NCBI RefSeq assembly: GCF_000424665.1
Contig: NZ_AUKI01000017.1
Span: 310,001 to 374,000, forward strand
Source of the DNA: Salinimicrobium terrae DSM 17865
GTDB lineage: Bacteria; Bacteroidota; Bacteroidia; Flavobacteriales; Flavobacteriaceae
Length of the DNA stretch: 64,000 nt
Direction: 5' to 3'
The notes under the pieces were generated by a model. It had not been told where the DNA came from. It saw nothing but the letters and a program-made list of their open reading frames with translations, and searched no databases. A program made the position numbers and the translations under genes. Shown here piece after piece: positions 26,864 through 36,507 of the stretch; the first letter of the stretch is position 1; each line of letters begins with the position of its first letter.

Positions 26864-26914
26864 CACTTTCAGTTTATATAAATTCCTCCCGGTTTTCTAA
26901 AGAATAAACAGCTT

Positions 26915-27223
26915 ATGTATATCTACAATGTTACAATAAATATTCAGGAAGATGTTCACGAAAATTGGGTGGAATGGATGAAAAATGAACATATCCCCGA
27001 GATGCTCAACACCGGGAAATTCATTAAGGCTCTAATGACCAGGGTAATGGTTAAGGAGGAAATGGGTGGCGTGACCTATTCTGTTCAATATACAGCCCAA
27101 AACAAAGAAATGCTGAAGCGCTATTATGAAGAAGATGCTCAAAAACTAAGAGGAAAAACTGCCATTTTTGAAGGGAAATTTGTGGCCTTCAGGACCGAGT
27201 TGGAGGTAGTAAGCGAACAGTAA
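26915..27223 (+). CDS. DUF4286 family protein
   Basis: A 102-residue protein of the DUF4286 family, probably a small ferredoxin-like (dimeric alpha-beta barrel) fold. The N-terminal [20 protein letters not shown] and the middle [12 protein letters not shown] segment are typical. Its function is unknown; the gene sits between the TPR gene and rsmA, with 14 bp to rsmA, so it is likely co-transcribed. Confidence 0.85.
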   Translation: MYIYNVTINIQEDVHENWVEWMKNEHIPEMLNTGKFIKALMTRVMVKEEMGGVTYSVQYTAQNKEMLKRYYEEDAQKLRGKTAIFEGKFVAFRTELEVVSEQ

Positions 27224-27237
27224 AAATCCCTTTTTCC

Positions 27238-28077
27238 ATGAAAAAGAATTACAACAAGAAAGGCGGAAACCGCCACAATCCTTCTGTGCCTCATCAGGAT
27301 GGTGACGTTCAGGCTAAAAAACACCTGGGGCAACATTTCCTGACCGATGAATCTGTGGCGGAAAGAATAGGAGATACTTTAAGCTATTCGGGTTATTCTC
27401 ATATCCTGGAAATAGGGCCGGGGATGGGAGTGCTGACAAAATATCTGCTGAAGAAAGATACAGATCTTCACGTGATTGAAATTGACAGGGAAAGTGTTGC
27501 TTATTTAAAAGAACATTATCCTGCTCTTGAAGGAAAGATCCACGAAAAGGACTTTTTGAAGTATGACATTAGCGAAATTTTTGGGCAGGATCAATTTGCC
27601 ATTATAGGGAACTTTCCGTACAATATCTCCACCCAAATTGTATTTAAGATGCTCGCGCTTCGGGAATATATTCCGGAATTTTCGGGTATGTTTCAGAAGG
27701 AGGTAGCACAACGCATTTGCGAAAAAGAAGGTAACAAGACCTACGGAATCCTTTCGGTCCTGGTACAGGCTTTTTACGAAGCTGAATATCTTTTTACCGT
27801 GCCACCTTCAGTATTTAATCCGCCGCCAAAAGTTGACAGTGGGGTACTGCGTTTCACTCGGAAAGATGATTTTTCCCTGCCTGTAGATGAGAAATTATTT
27901 TTCCGGGTGGTGAAAACCGCTTTTCAGCAGCGAAGAAAAACATTGCGGAACAGTCTTAAGATCTTTGACCTGCCCGATAATATTAAAGAAGATAGTATAT
28001 TTGATCTCCGTCCGGAGCAGTTGAGTACCGGGCGTTTCATAGAACTTACGCAAAAAATTCAGCCTTATGCAATTTGA
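27238..28077 (+). CDS. rsmA: 16S rRNA (adenine(1518)/(1519)-N6)-dimethyltransferase
   Basis: RsmA/KsgA dimethylates two adjacent adenines in helix 45 of 16S rRNA during late 30S assembly. SAM-binding motif I is [15 protein letters not shown] near residues 58-72; the catalytic NFPYNIST motif (IV) is near 122-129; [12 protein letters not shown] near 195 is also typical. A basic N-terminal extension (about 30 residues, [13 protein letters not shown]) precedes the family start [10 protein letters not shown]. It overlaps mgtE by 11 bp. Confidence 0.96.
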   Translation: MKKNYNKKGGNRHNPSVPHQDGDVQAKKHLGQHFLTDESVAERIGDTLSYSGYSHILEIGPGMGVLTKYLLKKDTDLHVIEIDRESVAYLKEHYPALEGKIHEKDFLKYDISEIFGQDQFAIIGNFPYNISTQIVFKMLALREYIPEFSGMFQKEVAQRICEKEGNKTYGILSVLVQAFYEAEYLFTVPPSVFNPPPKVDSGVLRFTRKDDFSLPVDEKLFFRVVKTAFQQRRKTLRNSLKIFDLPDNIKEDSIFDLRPEQLSTGRFIELTQKIQPYAI

Positions 28078-29419
28078 GGTAACCGAAGAATATATCGAGC
28101 ATATTCAACTCCTCATTGAGGAGAATCGTGACGCCGAGCTTCTGCAGTTGCTGGATGAGGTGCACCCTGCCGATATTGCCGAGATCATAGATGAACTGGA
28201 TCTCGACGAGGCTACCTATATCATAAAGTTGCTTGACAGCACAAAAACTTCCGAAGCTCTTATGGAGCTGGAGGAAGACGTACGGGAACGTATTCTCGAT
28301 AATCTTTCGGCCAAAGAAATTGCCGAGGAGCTTGAGAACATGGATACCGATGATGCTGCCGATATCATGTCAGAACTTTCTGAAGAACGAAAGCAGGAGG
28401 TTATCCAGGAGATCTCAGATGAGGAGCACGCCGAGCATATCGTGGAGCTGTTGCGCTACGATGAGAATTCTGCCGGTGGACTAATGGCCAAGGAGCTTGT
28501 AAAGGTGAATGAGAACTGGAGTGTTACCGGTTCGTTGGCCGAAATGAAGGCGCAGGGTGAGAATGTTACCCGAGTGCATTCTATTTACGTGGTTGACGAC
28601 AAGGGAAAATTAAAAGGAAGACTTTCCCTCAAAGATCTTCTCACCGCTTCCAGTAAGGCTAATATTAGTGATGTTTATATTGATAAAGTAGATTACGTTA
28701 CTGTCCACACAAAAGGGGAAGAAGTTGCCAGGATCATGCAGAAATATGACCTTGAAGCCATTCCCGTTGTTGATGAGATGGGCAGGTTGGTTGGGCGTGT
28801 AACTGTTGATGATATCCTGGATTTCGTAAGGGATGAAGCCGAAAGAGATTACCAGCTCGCTGCCGGTATTTCTGAAGACGTGGAGGCAGATGACTCCATT
28901 CTGCGCCATACCCGTGCAAGGTTGCCCTGGCTTACGCTGGCACTTTTGGGTGGTTTCGTCTCTGTAACTGTTTTGGGTACTTTCGATGCCGCCATGCAAC
29001 AACATGCCGCGCTATTCTTTTTCGTGCCGCTAATTGCCGCGATGGCGGGAAATGTAGGCGTTCAATCTTCGGCCATTGTATTACAGGGTCTGGCAAATCA
29101 AAGCCTTAGCGGTTCCCTTTGGAATCGTCTTATCAAAGAGGTCCTTCTAAGTTTACTGAATGGTACCGCTCTTGCTCTGTTACTACTTGTGGGGGGAATA
29201 TTTCTACTTGGATTCGATTTCTGGTTTGGCCTTACAGTAGGAATATCTTTAATTTCGGTCATCATAATGGCTTCCCTCATTGGAACTTTTGTACCAATTA
29301 TTCTGGACAAATTTGGAATAGATCCTGCCATGGCTACGGGTCCGTTTATTACAACCAGTAATGACATTTTCGGGATCCTTATTTACTTTAGTATAGCAAA
29401 GCTCATTTTAGGATTTTAG
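28067..29419 (+). CDS. mgtE: Magnesium transporter MgtE
   Basis: A 450-residue Mg2+ channel. The N-terminal superhelical domain (about 1-125; [27 protein letters not shown]) is followed by two CBS domains (about 135-255; [19 protein letters not shown]) that sense cytosolic Mg2+. Five C-terminal transmembrane helices begin near residue 285, with [20 protein letters not shown] near 325-344 lining the pore. Full family length. The start overlaps rsmA, implying coupled translation. Confidence 0.95.
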   Translation: MQFEVTEEYIEHIQLLIEENRDAELLQLLDEVHPADIAEIIDELDLDEATYIIKLLDSTKTSEALMELEEDVRERILDNLSAKEIAEELENMDTDDAADIMSELSEERKQEVIQEISDEEHAEHIVELLRYDENSAGGLMAKELVKVNENWSVTGSLAEMKAQGENVTRVHSIYVVDDKGKLKGRLSLKDLLTASSKANISDVYIDKVDYVTVHTKGEEVARIMQKYDLEAIPVVDEMGRLVGRVTVDDILDFVRDEAERDYQLAAGISEDVEADDSILRHTRARLPWLTLALLGGFVSVTVLGTFDAAMQQHAALFFFVPLIAAMAGNVGVQSSAIVLQGLANQSLSGSLWNRLIKEVLLSLLNGTALALLLLVGGIFLLGFDFWFGLTVGISLISVIIMASLIGTFVPIILDKFGIDPAMATGPFITTSNDIFGILIYFSIAKLILGF

Positions 29420-29496
29420 ATTCACAAGGTTTACACAGCAGCTGATTTTCTTCCTGTTGAATTTGAGAGTTGGAATTTGGAATTTGATTTTTGATA

Positions 29497-29581
29497 TGGG
29501 GGCTGCTGCGCACCGGGCTTTCCGCTGTATTTTTTTGCCTCCCAAAAAAGGCAAAAAAGATGCCGCTTCAATCCCTGCCCC
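29497..29581. repeat. Intergenic repeat of the GGGCTTTCCGCT...CCGCTTCAATCCCT type
   Basis: A GC-rich block downstream of mgtE: GGGGGCTGCTGCG, CGGGCTTTCCGCT, an internal hairpin (TTTTTTGCC with GGCAAAAAA) and GATGCCGCTTCAATCCCTGCC. It closely resembles the block at 38678-38773 and, as I recall, a dispersed repeat common in flavobacterial intergenic DNA. Confidence 0.6.
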
Positions 29582-29627
29582 GACTTCGATTTCGTAATTT
29601 AGTTTATCCATATAATATTCTTCAAAA

Positions 29628-30002
29628 ATGTCATTTATGAAACCCATTAACCCAAAAGAAAAACTAACAAAGTTCAGTAACCACTGGCATCCGAGACAAA
29701 TTGGAGTTGTAAATGACATGCAGGTGCTTGTGGCAAAGGTGAAGGATGAATTTGTGTGGCATCAGCACGATGAGGAAGATGAGCTGTTCCAGATTGTAAA
29801 AGGAACCTTGTATTTGCAGTTTGAGGATCGTACCGAAATAGTGAAGGAGGGGGAAATTATAATTGTTCCAAAAGGAGTAAAGCATTGTCCCATGACTAAG
29901 AACGGAGAGGAAGTGCATATCATGCTGTTTGAAAAGCTGAGCACCAAACACACCGGAAACGTGCAGGACAGCCTCACCCAATCTGATTATCCAAAAATCT
30001 GA
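29628..30002 (+). CDS. Cupin-domain protein
   Basis: A 124-residue single-domain cupin. Motif 1 (VWHQHDEEDELFQIVKGTL, residues about 44-62) contains the metal-ligand HxH and glutamate, and motif 2 (IVPKGVKHCPMTKNG) has the final histidine. The substrate is unknown. It sits 6 bp before the 2-hydroxyacid dehydrogenase gene, so the two probably form an operon. Confidence 0.88.
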   Translation: MSFMKPINPKEKLTKFSNHWHPRQIGVVNDMQVLVAKVKDEFVWHQHDEEDELFQIVKGTLYLQFEDRTEIVKEGEIIIVPKGVKHCPMTKNGEEVHIMLFEKLSTKHTGNVQDSLTQSDYPKI

Positions 30003-30008
30003 TTTTTT

Positions 30009-30956
30009 ATGATCATTCTTCACGCCGACTCCAATCATCCTACTCTTTTAAAACAACTGGAAGCCGCCGGGCATTATAATGTTGAGGCCTATGAGCAAAG
30101 TCCGCAGGAAATCCTGGAAAATCAGCATCTCTATGATGGAATTGTCATACGGAGTCGGTTCAAAATAGATAAAGTATTTCTCGATGCCGCTCCTAATCTT
30201 AAATTTATCGCCCGTGTAGGCGCCGGACTCGAAAGCATTGATGTTGAATATGCTGAAAAGCGGGGCGTCACACTTTTTTCTGCCCCCGAAGGGAACCGAA
30301 ATGCTGTGGGAGAACATGCCTTAGGAATGTTACTCTCACTTTTCAATAAACTTAATAAGGCCGACAGGCAGGTTCGGGAAGGACTTTGGTACAGGGAGGC
30401 GAACCGCGGAGTAGAACTGGAAGGAAAAATTGTTGGCATCATTGGTTATGGAAACATGGGAAGATCTTTTGCTAAAAAGCTGAAGGGATTTGAAGTAGAA
30501 GTGCTCTGTTATGACATTTTAGAAAGGGTAGGAGATCATTATGCCCGGCAGGTTTCTCTTGAAGAATTCCGAAGGGAGTGTGATGTGGTGAGTTTGCACA
30601 CTCCCTGGACCCCTTTAACAAACAAAATGATAGACAGGAAATTCATTAATGCTTTTGCAAAACCTTTCTGGTTGATTAACACCGCCCGCGGAAAAAGTGT
30701 AGTGACCGAAGATCTTGTAGCGGCACTTCAGGAGAAGAAGATTTTGGGAGCTGGACTTGATGTGCTGGAGTACGAAAAAGGTTCTTTTGAAAGCCTTTTT
30801 TCAGAAGACGCCGAAATGCCGAAGGCCTTGCAGGAACTGCTAATAATGTCAAACGTGCTGCTAAGCCCGCACATTGCAGGCTGGACTGTGGAATCCCACC
30901 GGAAGCTGGCAGATACTATAGCTCAAAAGATCATTGAGCATTTTAAGGACCTTTGA
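30009..30956 (+). CDS. D-isomer 2-hydroxyacid dehydrogenase (phosphoglycerate dehydrogenase-like)
   Basis: A 315-residue NAD-dependent dehydrogenase. The Rossmann motif is IVGIIGYGNMGRSFAKKL near residues 144-161. Catalytic arginine lies in INTARGKSVV near 233, and the histidine in LSPHIAGWTVE near 294. There is no C-terminal ACT domain, so it is the short type; whether it serves serine synthesis or another 2-hydroxyacid is open. No serC is adjacent. It follows the cupin gene after 6 bp. Confidence 0.9.
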   Translation: MIILHADSNHPTLLKQLEAAGHYNVEAYEQSPQEILENQHLYDGIVIRSRFKIDKVFLDAAPNLKFIARVGAGLESIDVEYAEKRGVTLFSAPEGNRNAVGEHALGMLLSLFNKLNKADRQVREGLWYREANRGVELEGKIVGIIGYGNMGRSFAKKLKGFEVEVLCYDILERVGDHYARQVSLEEFRRECDVVSLHTPWTPLTNKMIDRKFINAFAKPFWLINTARGKSVVTEDLVAALQEKKILGAGLDVLEYEKGSFESLFSEDAEMPKALQELLIMSNVLLSPHIAGWTVESHRKLADTIAQKIIEHFKDL

Positions 30957-31012
30957 TCCGTATCGCACAGACGCACTTCAGGTTGTCTCCACCAATTTAA
31001 ATTCTATTGTAC

Positions 31013-31032
31013 GGTCAGCCCATGGGCTGACC
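31013..31032. repeat. 20-bp perfect palindrome
   Basis: GGTCAGCCCATGGGCTGACC is a perfect 20-bp palindrome between the dehydrogenase and MFS genes. It has no loop and no T-run, so it is a poor terminator; a protein-binding site or a repeat element are alternatives. Confidence 0.6.
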
Positions 31033-31103
31033 CTTCACGAAAACCTTATATTTTAAATTTATCCTAAACTGCTGCTAACTTTTTCCCTGCCGGAATAAGG
31101 CCA

Positions 31104-31111
31104 TACCTTTG
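31104..31111 (+). promoter_or_regulatory. -7 box of the MFS gene
   Basis: TACCTTTG fits TAnnTTTG, 20 bases before the TTG start of the MFS transporter. Confidence 0.6.
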
Positions 31112-31130
31112 CAGGCTCAAAAATGGCATT

Positions 31131-32351
31131 TTGAAAGACTATTTTTATTTCCTTAAAGGTAATTTCAGAACCGTAGGGTTTGGCTGGCTGCTCACGCTGC
31201 TTTCAGGTTTTGGACAAACTTTTCTTATCTCTCTTTATGTACCCGAGATCATAAGGTCCTTCAGCATTTCTGAAGGTGCTTTTGGAGCCATTTATGCCGG
31301 TTGTACTGTGGCTGCCTCATTTATTATGCTCACCGTGGGTCATACAGTTGATCATAAGCCGGTAAAAAAGGTTACGGCTTTTACTGTTGCCGGGCTGGCT
31401 CTGTCGAGTATCCTGCTGGGAGCTTCTCAAAATATAGTTATGCTTATTGTGGCCATCACGGGGCTACGACTTGCCGGGCAGGGACTTCTTACTCACATTA
31501 GCATGACCATCATGTCCAAACAATATGCCGCCGATCGTGGAAAGGCGCTTAGTTTTTCATCTCTCGGTTTTTCCGTTGGGGAAGCTGTTTTTCCACTGAT
31601 CATCGCTTTTTTAATAAGTTGGTTTGACTGGCGGATTGCGGCAATTGCAAGTGGCGCAGCTTTGCTGCTCTATCTCATTAGGCTAAAATTTAATCGGCTC
31701 GAAAATTTTGATGAGAAGCTTTCCCAGGAGGGAAGCCCCTCTCCCTGGTCGCTTTTGAAGGATTATAAAACAGTAGTTTTTGACCGGAGATTCGGAGTAA
31801 TGATGCCTGCGAGTTTCATCCTGAGTTTTGCGGCGACAGCCATTTTCTTTTATCAGTACGTTTTTGTTGAAAATAAAGGTTGGTCTGTTCAGCTCTATGC
31901 TACCTTCTTTACGATTTACGCTATAACCAGGTTTTTATTCTCCCTGTTTGGAGGAATTTGGGTGGATAAGTATACCGCCAGTAAATTATTCCGGTATTAT
32001 TTGATCCCGGTCAATCTGGGGCTTTTACCTTTTGCTTTTATGGAAAGTATTATCGGAGCATTCTTATTCCTGGTGACCGCAGGAATAACCATGGGAGTTT
32101 CCGGAACTGTAAAAACAGCCTTGATCGCTGAACTCTACGGCACCGAAAAAATGGGAGTTATAAGGAGCGTCTTTACCATGTTCTCAGTAATAAGTACGGC
32201 CCTGGGGCCATTGGTAGTTGGTCTATTGATGGATGCCGGGGTCACCTTTGAAAATATAATGGTAGGTATGTTCGTGCTAATGATGTTAATAATTTTAAAT
32301 AGTCAGCGTATCAGCTCTTATGAGAAAGGAACTGTCGAAGCCTCTTCATAA
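31131..32351 (+). CDS. Major facilitator superfamily transporter
   Basis: A 406-residue protein with about 12 transmembrane helices, of MFS type. Loop 2-3 carries GHTVDHKPVKKVTAF, the degenerate GxxxDRxxRR signature, and the second half has GGIWVDKYTASKLFRY. The substrate is unknown. The only nearby ATG (31123) runs into a stop after three codons, so the TTG at 31131 is the likely start, 20 bases after a -7 box. It is convergent with ywbE. Confidence 0.88.
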   Translation: MKDYFYFLKGNFRTVGFGWLLTLLSGFGQTFLISLYVPEIIRSFSISEGAFGAIYAGCTVAASFIMLTVGHTVDHKPVKKVTAFTVAGLALSSILLGASQNIVMLIVAITGLRLAGQGLLTHISMTIMSKQYAADRGKALSFSSLGFSVGEAVFPLIIAFLISWFDWRIAAIASGAALLLYLIRLKFNRLENFDEKLSQEGSPSPWSLLKDYKTVVFDRRFGVMMPASFILSFAATAIFFYQYVFVENKGWSVQLYATFFTIYAITRFLFSLFGGIWVDKYTASKLFRYYLIPVNLGLLPFAFMESIIGAFLFLVTAGITMGVSGTVKTALIAELYGTEKMGVIRSVFTMFSVISTALGPLVVGLLMDAGVTFENIMVGMFVLMMLIILNSQRISSYEKGTVEASS

Positions 32352-32369
32352 TTGATCATTGCTCATTGA

Positions 32370-32570
32370 TCATGCGAGCGCATCTTCTATCTTCTGCACT
32401 CTTCCCACTTCCCCTGTTTCCAGTCTAACCTTGATTCCGTGAGGATGCATCGGAGATTTGGTAAGAATGTCCTGCACTACACCTTCAGTTAACCTGCCGG
32501 TTCGCTGGTCCTGTTTCTGTACTAGGCTCACCCGGGTTCCGGGAGTGATATCCTTTCTTGTTGGTTTCAT
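32370..32570 (-). CDS. YwbE family protein (DUF2196)
   Basis: A 66-residue protein of the YwbE/DUF2196 family, a small beta-rich (KOW-like) protein. The segment DITPGTRVSLVQKQDQRTG and the HPHGIKVRLETGEVGRV segment are typical. Function unknown. It is encoded between the MFS gene and the NAD(P)-binding protein gene. Confidence 0.85.
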   Translation of the reverse strand: MKPTRKDITPGTRVSLVQKQDQRTGRLTEGVVQDILTKSPMHPHGIKVRLETGEVGRVQKIEDALA

Positions 32571-32674
32571 AATTTTAATTAGAATGACCCGGAATATTTA
32601 CAAATAAAGACCGGTTTTCCACCTCCTGCATCGCAGTGTTAAATGCGCACCTCTAAATTCGTAATTCAAACTTC

Positions 32675-33328
32675 CTAATTTCCCCTGCTCAATTCGATCA
32701 TAGCCGATTTAATGGGTTCTTCCCCTTCTATAGCCTCAAAGGTCATATTTTTCACCAAAGGATCTGCAAGGGACATGATGAGCAGAAAAGCCACATCATC
32801 CCGAGGGATTTCTCCGCTGTTTTCCAGTTTTTCAGCCAGTTGAACTTTTCCCATTCCTAAATCATCGGTCAGGGCACCAGGACGAATAATAGTATAATCG
32901 AGTCCGCTGTCGCGAAGATGCTGGTCGGCAGTAGCTTTGGCCTTGAGATAATGTTCCAGCTTCTTGTGTTTGGAAGGCTCATCGGCGCCCATGGAACTCA
33001 GCATGATGAACTTTTTCACCTTTGCTTTTTTGGCAGCATCAATGATCTTGATAGCACCTTTTTCATCTACTTCGGTAGTTTTTTCGGGTCCTGTCTCCCC
33101 GCCGGAACCTGCAGTGAAAATGACCTTTTCAATACCCTTAAGTGCAGGGCTTAGATCTCCCTGTTCCAGGTCGGCCAACACCCACTGCACCTCCATATCT
33201 TCAAAAATGTTCTTCTGCTCTTCCTTTCTTATCATGGCCACCGGCTCAAAACTTTGACTGTTGTTGAGGATCTCAATGATCCTTTTTCCCGTGCTTCCGG
33301 TTGCTCCTACAATTAATATCTTTTCCAT
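32675..33328 (-). CDS. NAD(P)-binding SDR/NmrA-like protein
   Basis: A 217-residue atypical short-chain dehydrogenase (NAD(P)H-binding, NmrA/YwnB-like). The N-terminal GATGSTGKRIIEIL motif (residues 7-20) binds the nucleotide; DYTIIRPGALTD near 143-154 is the characteristic C-terminal element. The usual YxxxK is not clearly present, so it may be a regulator or redox sensor rather than an oxidoreductase. Substrate unknown. Confidence 0.85.
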   Translation of the reverse strand: MEKILIVGATGSTGKRIIEILNNSQSFEPVAMIRKEEQKNIFEDMEVQWVLADLEQGDLSPALKGIEKVIFTAGSGGETGPEKTTEVDEKGAIKIIDAAKKAKVKKFIMLSSMGADEPSKHKKLEHYLKAKATADQHLRDSGLDYTIIRPGALTDDLGMGKVQLAEKLENSGEIPRDDVAFLLIMSLADPLVKNMTFEAIEGEEPIKSAMIELSRGN

Positions 33329-33405
33329 TTTCTTATTTTTAATTTCTGAAACAGCAAGATAAGCATCAAAAAAGCCAATTCCAACCTGCTTTTTATTCCG
33401 AAGGC

Positions 33406-35235
33406 TTATTCCTGGGGGATATTCTGTGCGTTTTTACGCATTTCGGTCACCTTTCGCTCCAGTTCCTGCTGAAATTCTTCCATCACAGGGCGCACGGTAC
33501 TTTCGGGCAGATCTGAAATCCGAATATACATCAACCCATCCACGGCGTCGTTAAATAAAGGATCTACGTTAAAGGCTATCACCTTCGCATTCTGCTTGAT
33601 GTATTTTTTGATAAGTACGGGAAGCCTCATGCTCCCAGGTTCCACCTCGTCTATAATCCTATCAAACTTGTTGAGGTCAGCCTGGGTTTCATCAAAAATA
33701 AAGTCTTTGTCACCATCCTTCAGCTTCACTTTAAATTCTTTTTTTGGCCTGATGTATTGAGCGACATAAGGATCGTAGTAATGAGAACGCATGAATTCGA
33801 TCATCAGTGACTTCGAAAAATTGGAGAATTTGTTACTTATGCTCACCCCGCCAATAAGGAACTTGTGCTTTGGGAATCTAAGCGTACAGTGGACAATCCC
33901 TTTCCAGAGCAGAAATAGCGGCATGGGACGCTGCTGATATTCTTTAATAATAAATGCCCGACCCATTTCAATGGATTCGCTCATCATTTTATGTAACTCG
34001 GGTTCAAATCTAAAAAGGTCCTGCAGGTAAAATCCGTTGATCCCGTATTGCTCATAAATTTCGGCTCCCATTCCCATCCTGTATGCACCTGCGATCTTAT
34101 TGGCTTCATGATCCCACAGGAACATGTGGTAATAGTAATCATCAAATTTATCTAGATCTGTAGACAAATTGGTGCCCTCTCCAATCGCCCTGAAGGTAAT
34201 CTCCCGTAGGCGACCAATTTCGTTCAGGATGTTTGGGATGATCTCCTTTTTGGCAAGAAAGACTTCGTAGTTTTTGCTTTCAAGAAGACGCTTGTCGAGT
34301 TTCCGGCAGGTTTCTACCTCTGCCATCATAAGTTCCAGTTGCGTCTCATCAATTATTTTTTTGGGAGGCTTCTGAATTTTAAAATTCTTTGGAATACCTT
34401 TTAAAAATGGTTTTTTTTCAAAAGCATTTGCCAGCATATAAGTTTTCCGGCGCAAAAAGGCCGTAAGCGATTCTACGGTAGAGATCTCCTGTATATCCTG
34501 CGGATTAATGGCATTTCCAATTCTCACTTTGATCTTTCGCTTCTTTTGGGAGAGCATTTCACTAGGCAGCTTTGCAGTACGCAAAATATCACTAACCGAA
34601 GCCAGCCTGTAAAAGAAAGGGCTGTTCTTGGCATGAAAGTAAATTGGAATTACCGGTACTTTTGCTTTCTGAATAAGCTTCATGGCTGCAGGATCCCAGG
34701 GACGGTCCACTATGGTGCGTTCATCCCGATAAGTAGAGACTTCCCCTGCAGGAAAAATGCCCAGCGGTTTCCCGTCCCTCAGGTGCATAATGGCTTCTTT
34801 GATGCCTTTGGTGCTGCTCTGGGCCTCCTTGTGCTCTTCAAAAGGATTAACGGGCATTATGTAAGGCTGTAGAGGCTCAATACGTTGCAGCAGGAAGTTG
34901 GCGATCACCTTAAAATCCTCCCGCTGGGAAAGTAACAATTTCATGAGGATCATTCCGTCAATTCCTCCCAATGGATGATTGGAAATAGTAATAAAAGCTC
35001 CCGTTTTTGGAATTCTTTTAAGATCCTCTTCAGGAATTTGAAAGTCGATTTCAAAGGCTTTCAGGATAGAATCTATAAATTGCGGCGCCGTCATGTGCCT
35101 GCGTTTATCGTATTCTTTATTGATCACCGAAAGTTTGGTGGTTCGCAGAACTATCCATCCCATGGAAGTTCCTAAAAAACCGAATTTGTCCAAATTCATG
35201 ACTTTGGCAACTTCTTTTGCACTTACAATTCCCAT
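33406..35235 (-). CDS. Fused O-acyltransferase/N-acyltransferase, OlsF-like (aminolipid synthesis)
   Basis: A 609-residue fusion. The N-terminal half (about 60-290) is a PlsC-type acyltransferase: NHPLGGID (HX4D) near 86-93 and FPAGEVSTYRD near 160. The C-terminal half (about 310-530) resembles OlsB/hemolysin-type N-acyltransferases: RLREITFRAIGEG and HMFLWDHEANKIAGAYRMG. In OlsF enzymes, described in Serratia and Flavobacterium johnsoniae, the N-acyltransferase part acylates ornithine (glycine in related Bacteroidetes systems) and the PlsC part adds the second chain. Which amino acid is used here is unknown. It lies 21 bp downstream of the aspartate kinase gene. Confidence 0.85.
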   Translation of the reverse strand: MGIVSAKEVAKVMNLDKFGFLGTSMGWIVLRTTKLSVINKEYDKRRHMTAPQFIDSILKAFEIDFQIPEEDLKRIPKTGAFITISNHPLGGIDGMILMKLLLSQREDFKVIANFLLQRIEPLQPYIMPVNPFEEHKEAQSSTKGIKEAIMHLRDGKPLGIFPAGEVSTYRDERTIVDRPWDPAAMKLIQKAKVPVIPIYFHAKNSPFFYRLASVSDILRTAKLPSEMLSQKKRKIKVRIGNAINPQDIQEISTVESLTAFLRRKTYMLANAFEKKPFLKGIPKNFKIQKPPKKIIDETQLELMMAEVETCRKLDKRLLESKNYEVFLAKKEIIPNILNEIGRLREITFRAIGEGTNLSTDLDKFDDYYYHMFLWDHEANKIAGAYRMGMGAEIYEQYGINGFYLQDLFRFEPELHKMMSESIEMGRAFIIKEYQQRPMPLFLLWKGIVHCTLRFPKHKFLIGGVSISNKFSNFSKSLMIEFMRSHYYDPYVAQYIRPKKEFKVKLKDGDKDFIFDETQADLNKFDRIIDEVEPGSMRLPVLIKKYIKQNAKVIAFNVDPLFNDAVDGLMYIRISDLPESTVRPVMEEFQQELERKVTEMRKNAQNIPQE

Positions 35236-35256
35236 TCAATTCTGTTTAAGTTTAAA

Positions 35257-36507
35257 CTAGGGTATGGCTACAAGTTGTACCGTTTCCCGGGTGATTTGTT
35301 TAAGGAGCACCTTTTTGTCTTTCTCCAGCGCTGCCACTGCTTTCTCATCAAAATGTCTTATGGTGTAAAGAGATACGCCGGTGTTGTAATTTACCCTGAA
35401 CGTTGCCTTTAAATGGCTTAACAACTTTTCTAAATTATTAAATTTATTATCAATACAAACCGAAAAACTAATGGCCGAATTCTGAATGAGATCAACTTTT
35501 ATTTGATATTTATGGAATAAGCTAAAGATCTCACTAATATTTTTTTCCAGAATAAAAGAGAAATCCAGGGAAGATAAGGAAATGAGTACCTGATCCTTTT
35601 TGACTATGAAACAAGGGATCTTCGGAAGAATGGGCTGTCCTTTCTTTACTGCAGTTCCGGGATTTGAAGGATTCAGAAATGACTTCACAAATAGCGGGAT
35701 CTCTTTTCTCTGCAAAGGCTGAAGCGTCTTTGGATGAATTACAGAAGCGCCGTAAAATGCTAGTTCAATAGCCTCTTCATAGGAAATATGTTCCAATAGC
35801 TGCGGATTTTCAAAAACCCGGGGATCTGCGTTGAGTACGCCGGGGACATCTTTCCAGATGGTGACATTTTCAGCATTGAGGCAGTAGGCGAATATTCCGG
35901 CAGTATAATCACTTCCTTCCCGTCCCAGGGTGGTGGAGAAATTGTTTTCATCTGCTCCAATAAAGCCTTGTGTTACCGTAAGATTTTCCCGGTTCACCTG
36001 CGAAAGGATCTGGGCCTGGGTTTCTTTCCACTGTACCTGGGCGTCCCGAAAGGTGCTGTCGGTGCGTATGCAGGTCCTGGCGTCGAGCAGGTTATTGTTT
36101 ATTCCGCAGAAAGAGAGATACTCGCTCACGATCGTGGTAGAAAGAAGTTCGCCGTAGATCACTACCTGGTCGTATACAAAGTCATAATTGGTGGAGCGGT
36201 TATATTGCAGAAAATTCTCAAGTTCTCTAAACAATTCACGAACTTCTCCAAAAGCCGGATGGTCCTTATTTCCAAACAGGCCTGAGAGGATCGCATTGTG
36301 ATACTCCTTCACTGGTTGAAGCGCTTCTCCAATATTGCCTTTTTCAAGGTATTTCTTTACAACGATCTCCATGGCATTGGTGGTTTTACCCATGGCCGAG
36401 ATCACGATCAACTTTTCTTTTACACCTTCACTTTGTAGCACCTTCAAAACGTTTTGTACTCCGCCGGAATCTTTTACAGATGCCCCTCCAAACTTGAATA
36501 CTTTCAT
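35257..36507 (-). CDS. Aspartate kinase
   Basis: A 416-residue monofunctional aspartate kinase, first step to Lys, Thr and Met. KFGGASVKD at residues 4-12 and TTLGREGSDYTAG near 193-205 are the substrate and nucleotide motifs; FYGASVIHPKTLQP near 251 is also typical. The C-terminal ~130 residues form the ACT regulatory region, although the sequence is divergent, so feedback control cannot be predicted. It overlaps the upstream GNAT gene by 4 bp and precedes the acyltransferase gene by 21 bp: one minus-strand operon. Confidence 0.92.
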   Translation of the reverse strand: MKVFKFGGASVKDSGGVQNVLKVLQSEGVKEKLIVISAMGKTTNAMEIVVKKYLEKGNIGEALQPVKEYHNAILSGLFGNKDHPAFGEVRELFRELENFLQYNRSTNYDFVYDQVVIYGELLSTTIVSEYLSFCGINNNLLDARTCIRTDSTFRDAQVQWKETQAQILSQVNRENLTVTQGFIGADENNFSTTLGREGSDYTAGIFAYCLNAENVTIWKDVPGVLNADPRVFENPQLLEHISYEEAIELAFYGASVIHPKTLQPLQRKEIPLFVKSFLNPSNPGTAVKKGQPILPKIPCFIVKKDQVLISLSSLDFSFILEKNISEIFSLFHKYQIKVDLIQNSAISFSVCIDNKFNNLEKLLSHLKATFRVNYNTGVSLYTIRHFDEKAVAALEKDKKVLLKQITRETVQLVAIP

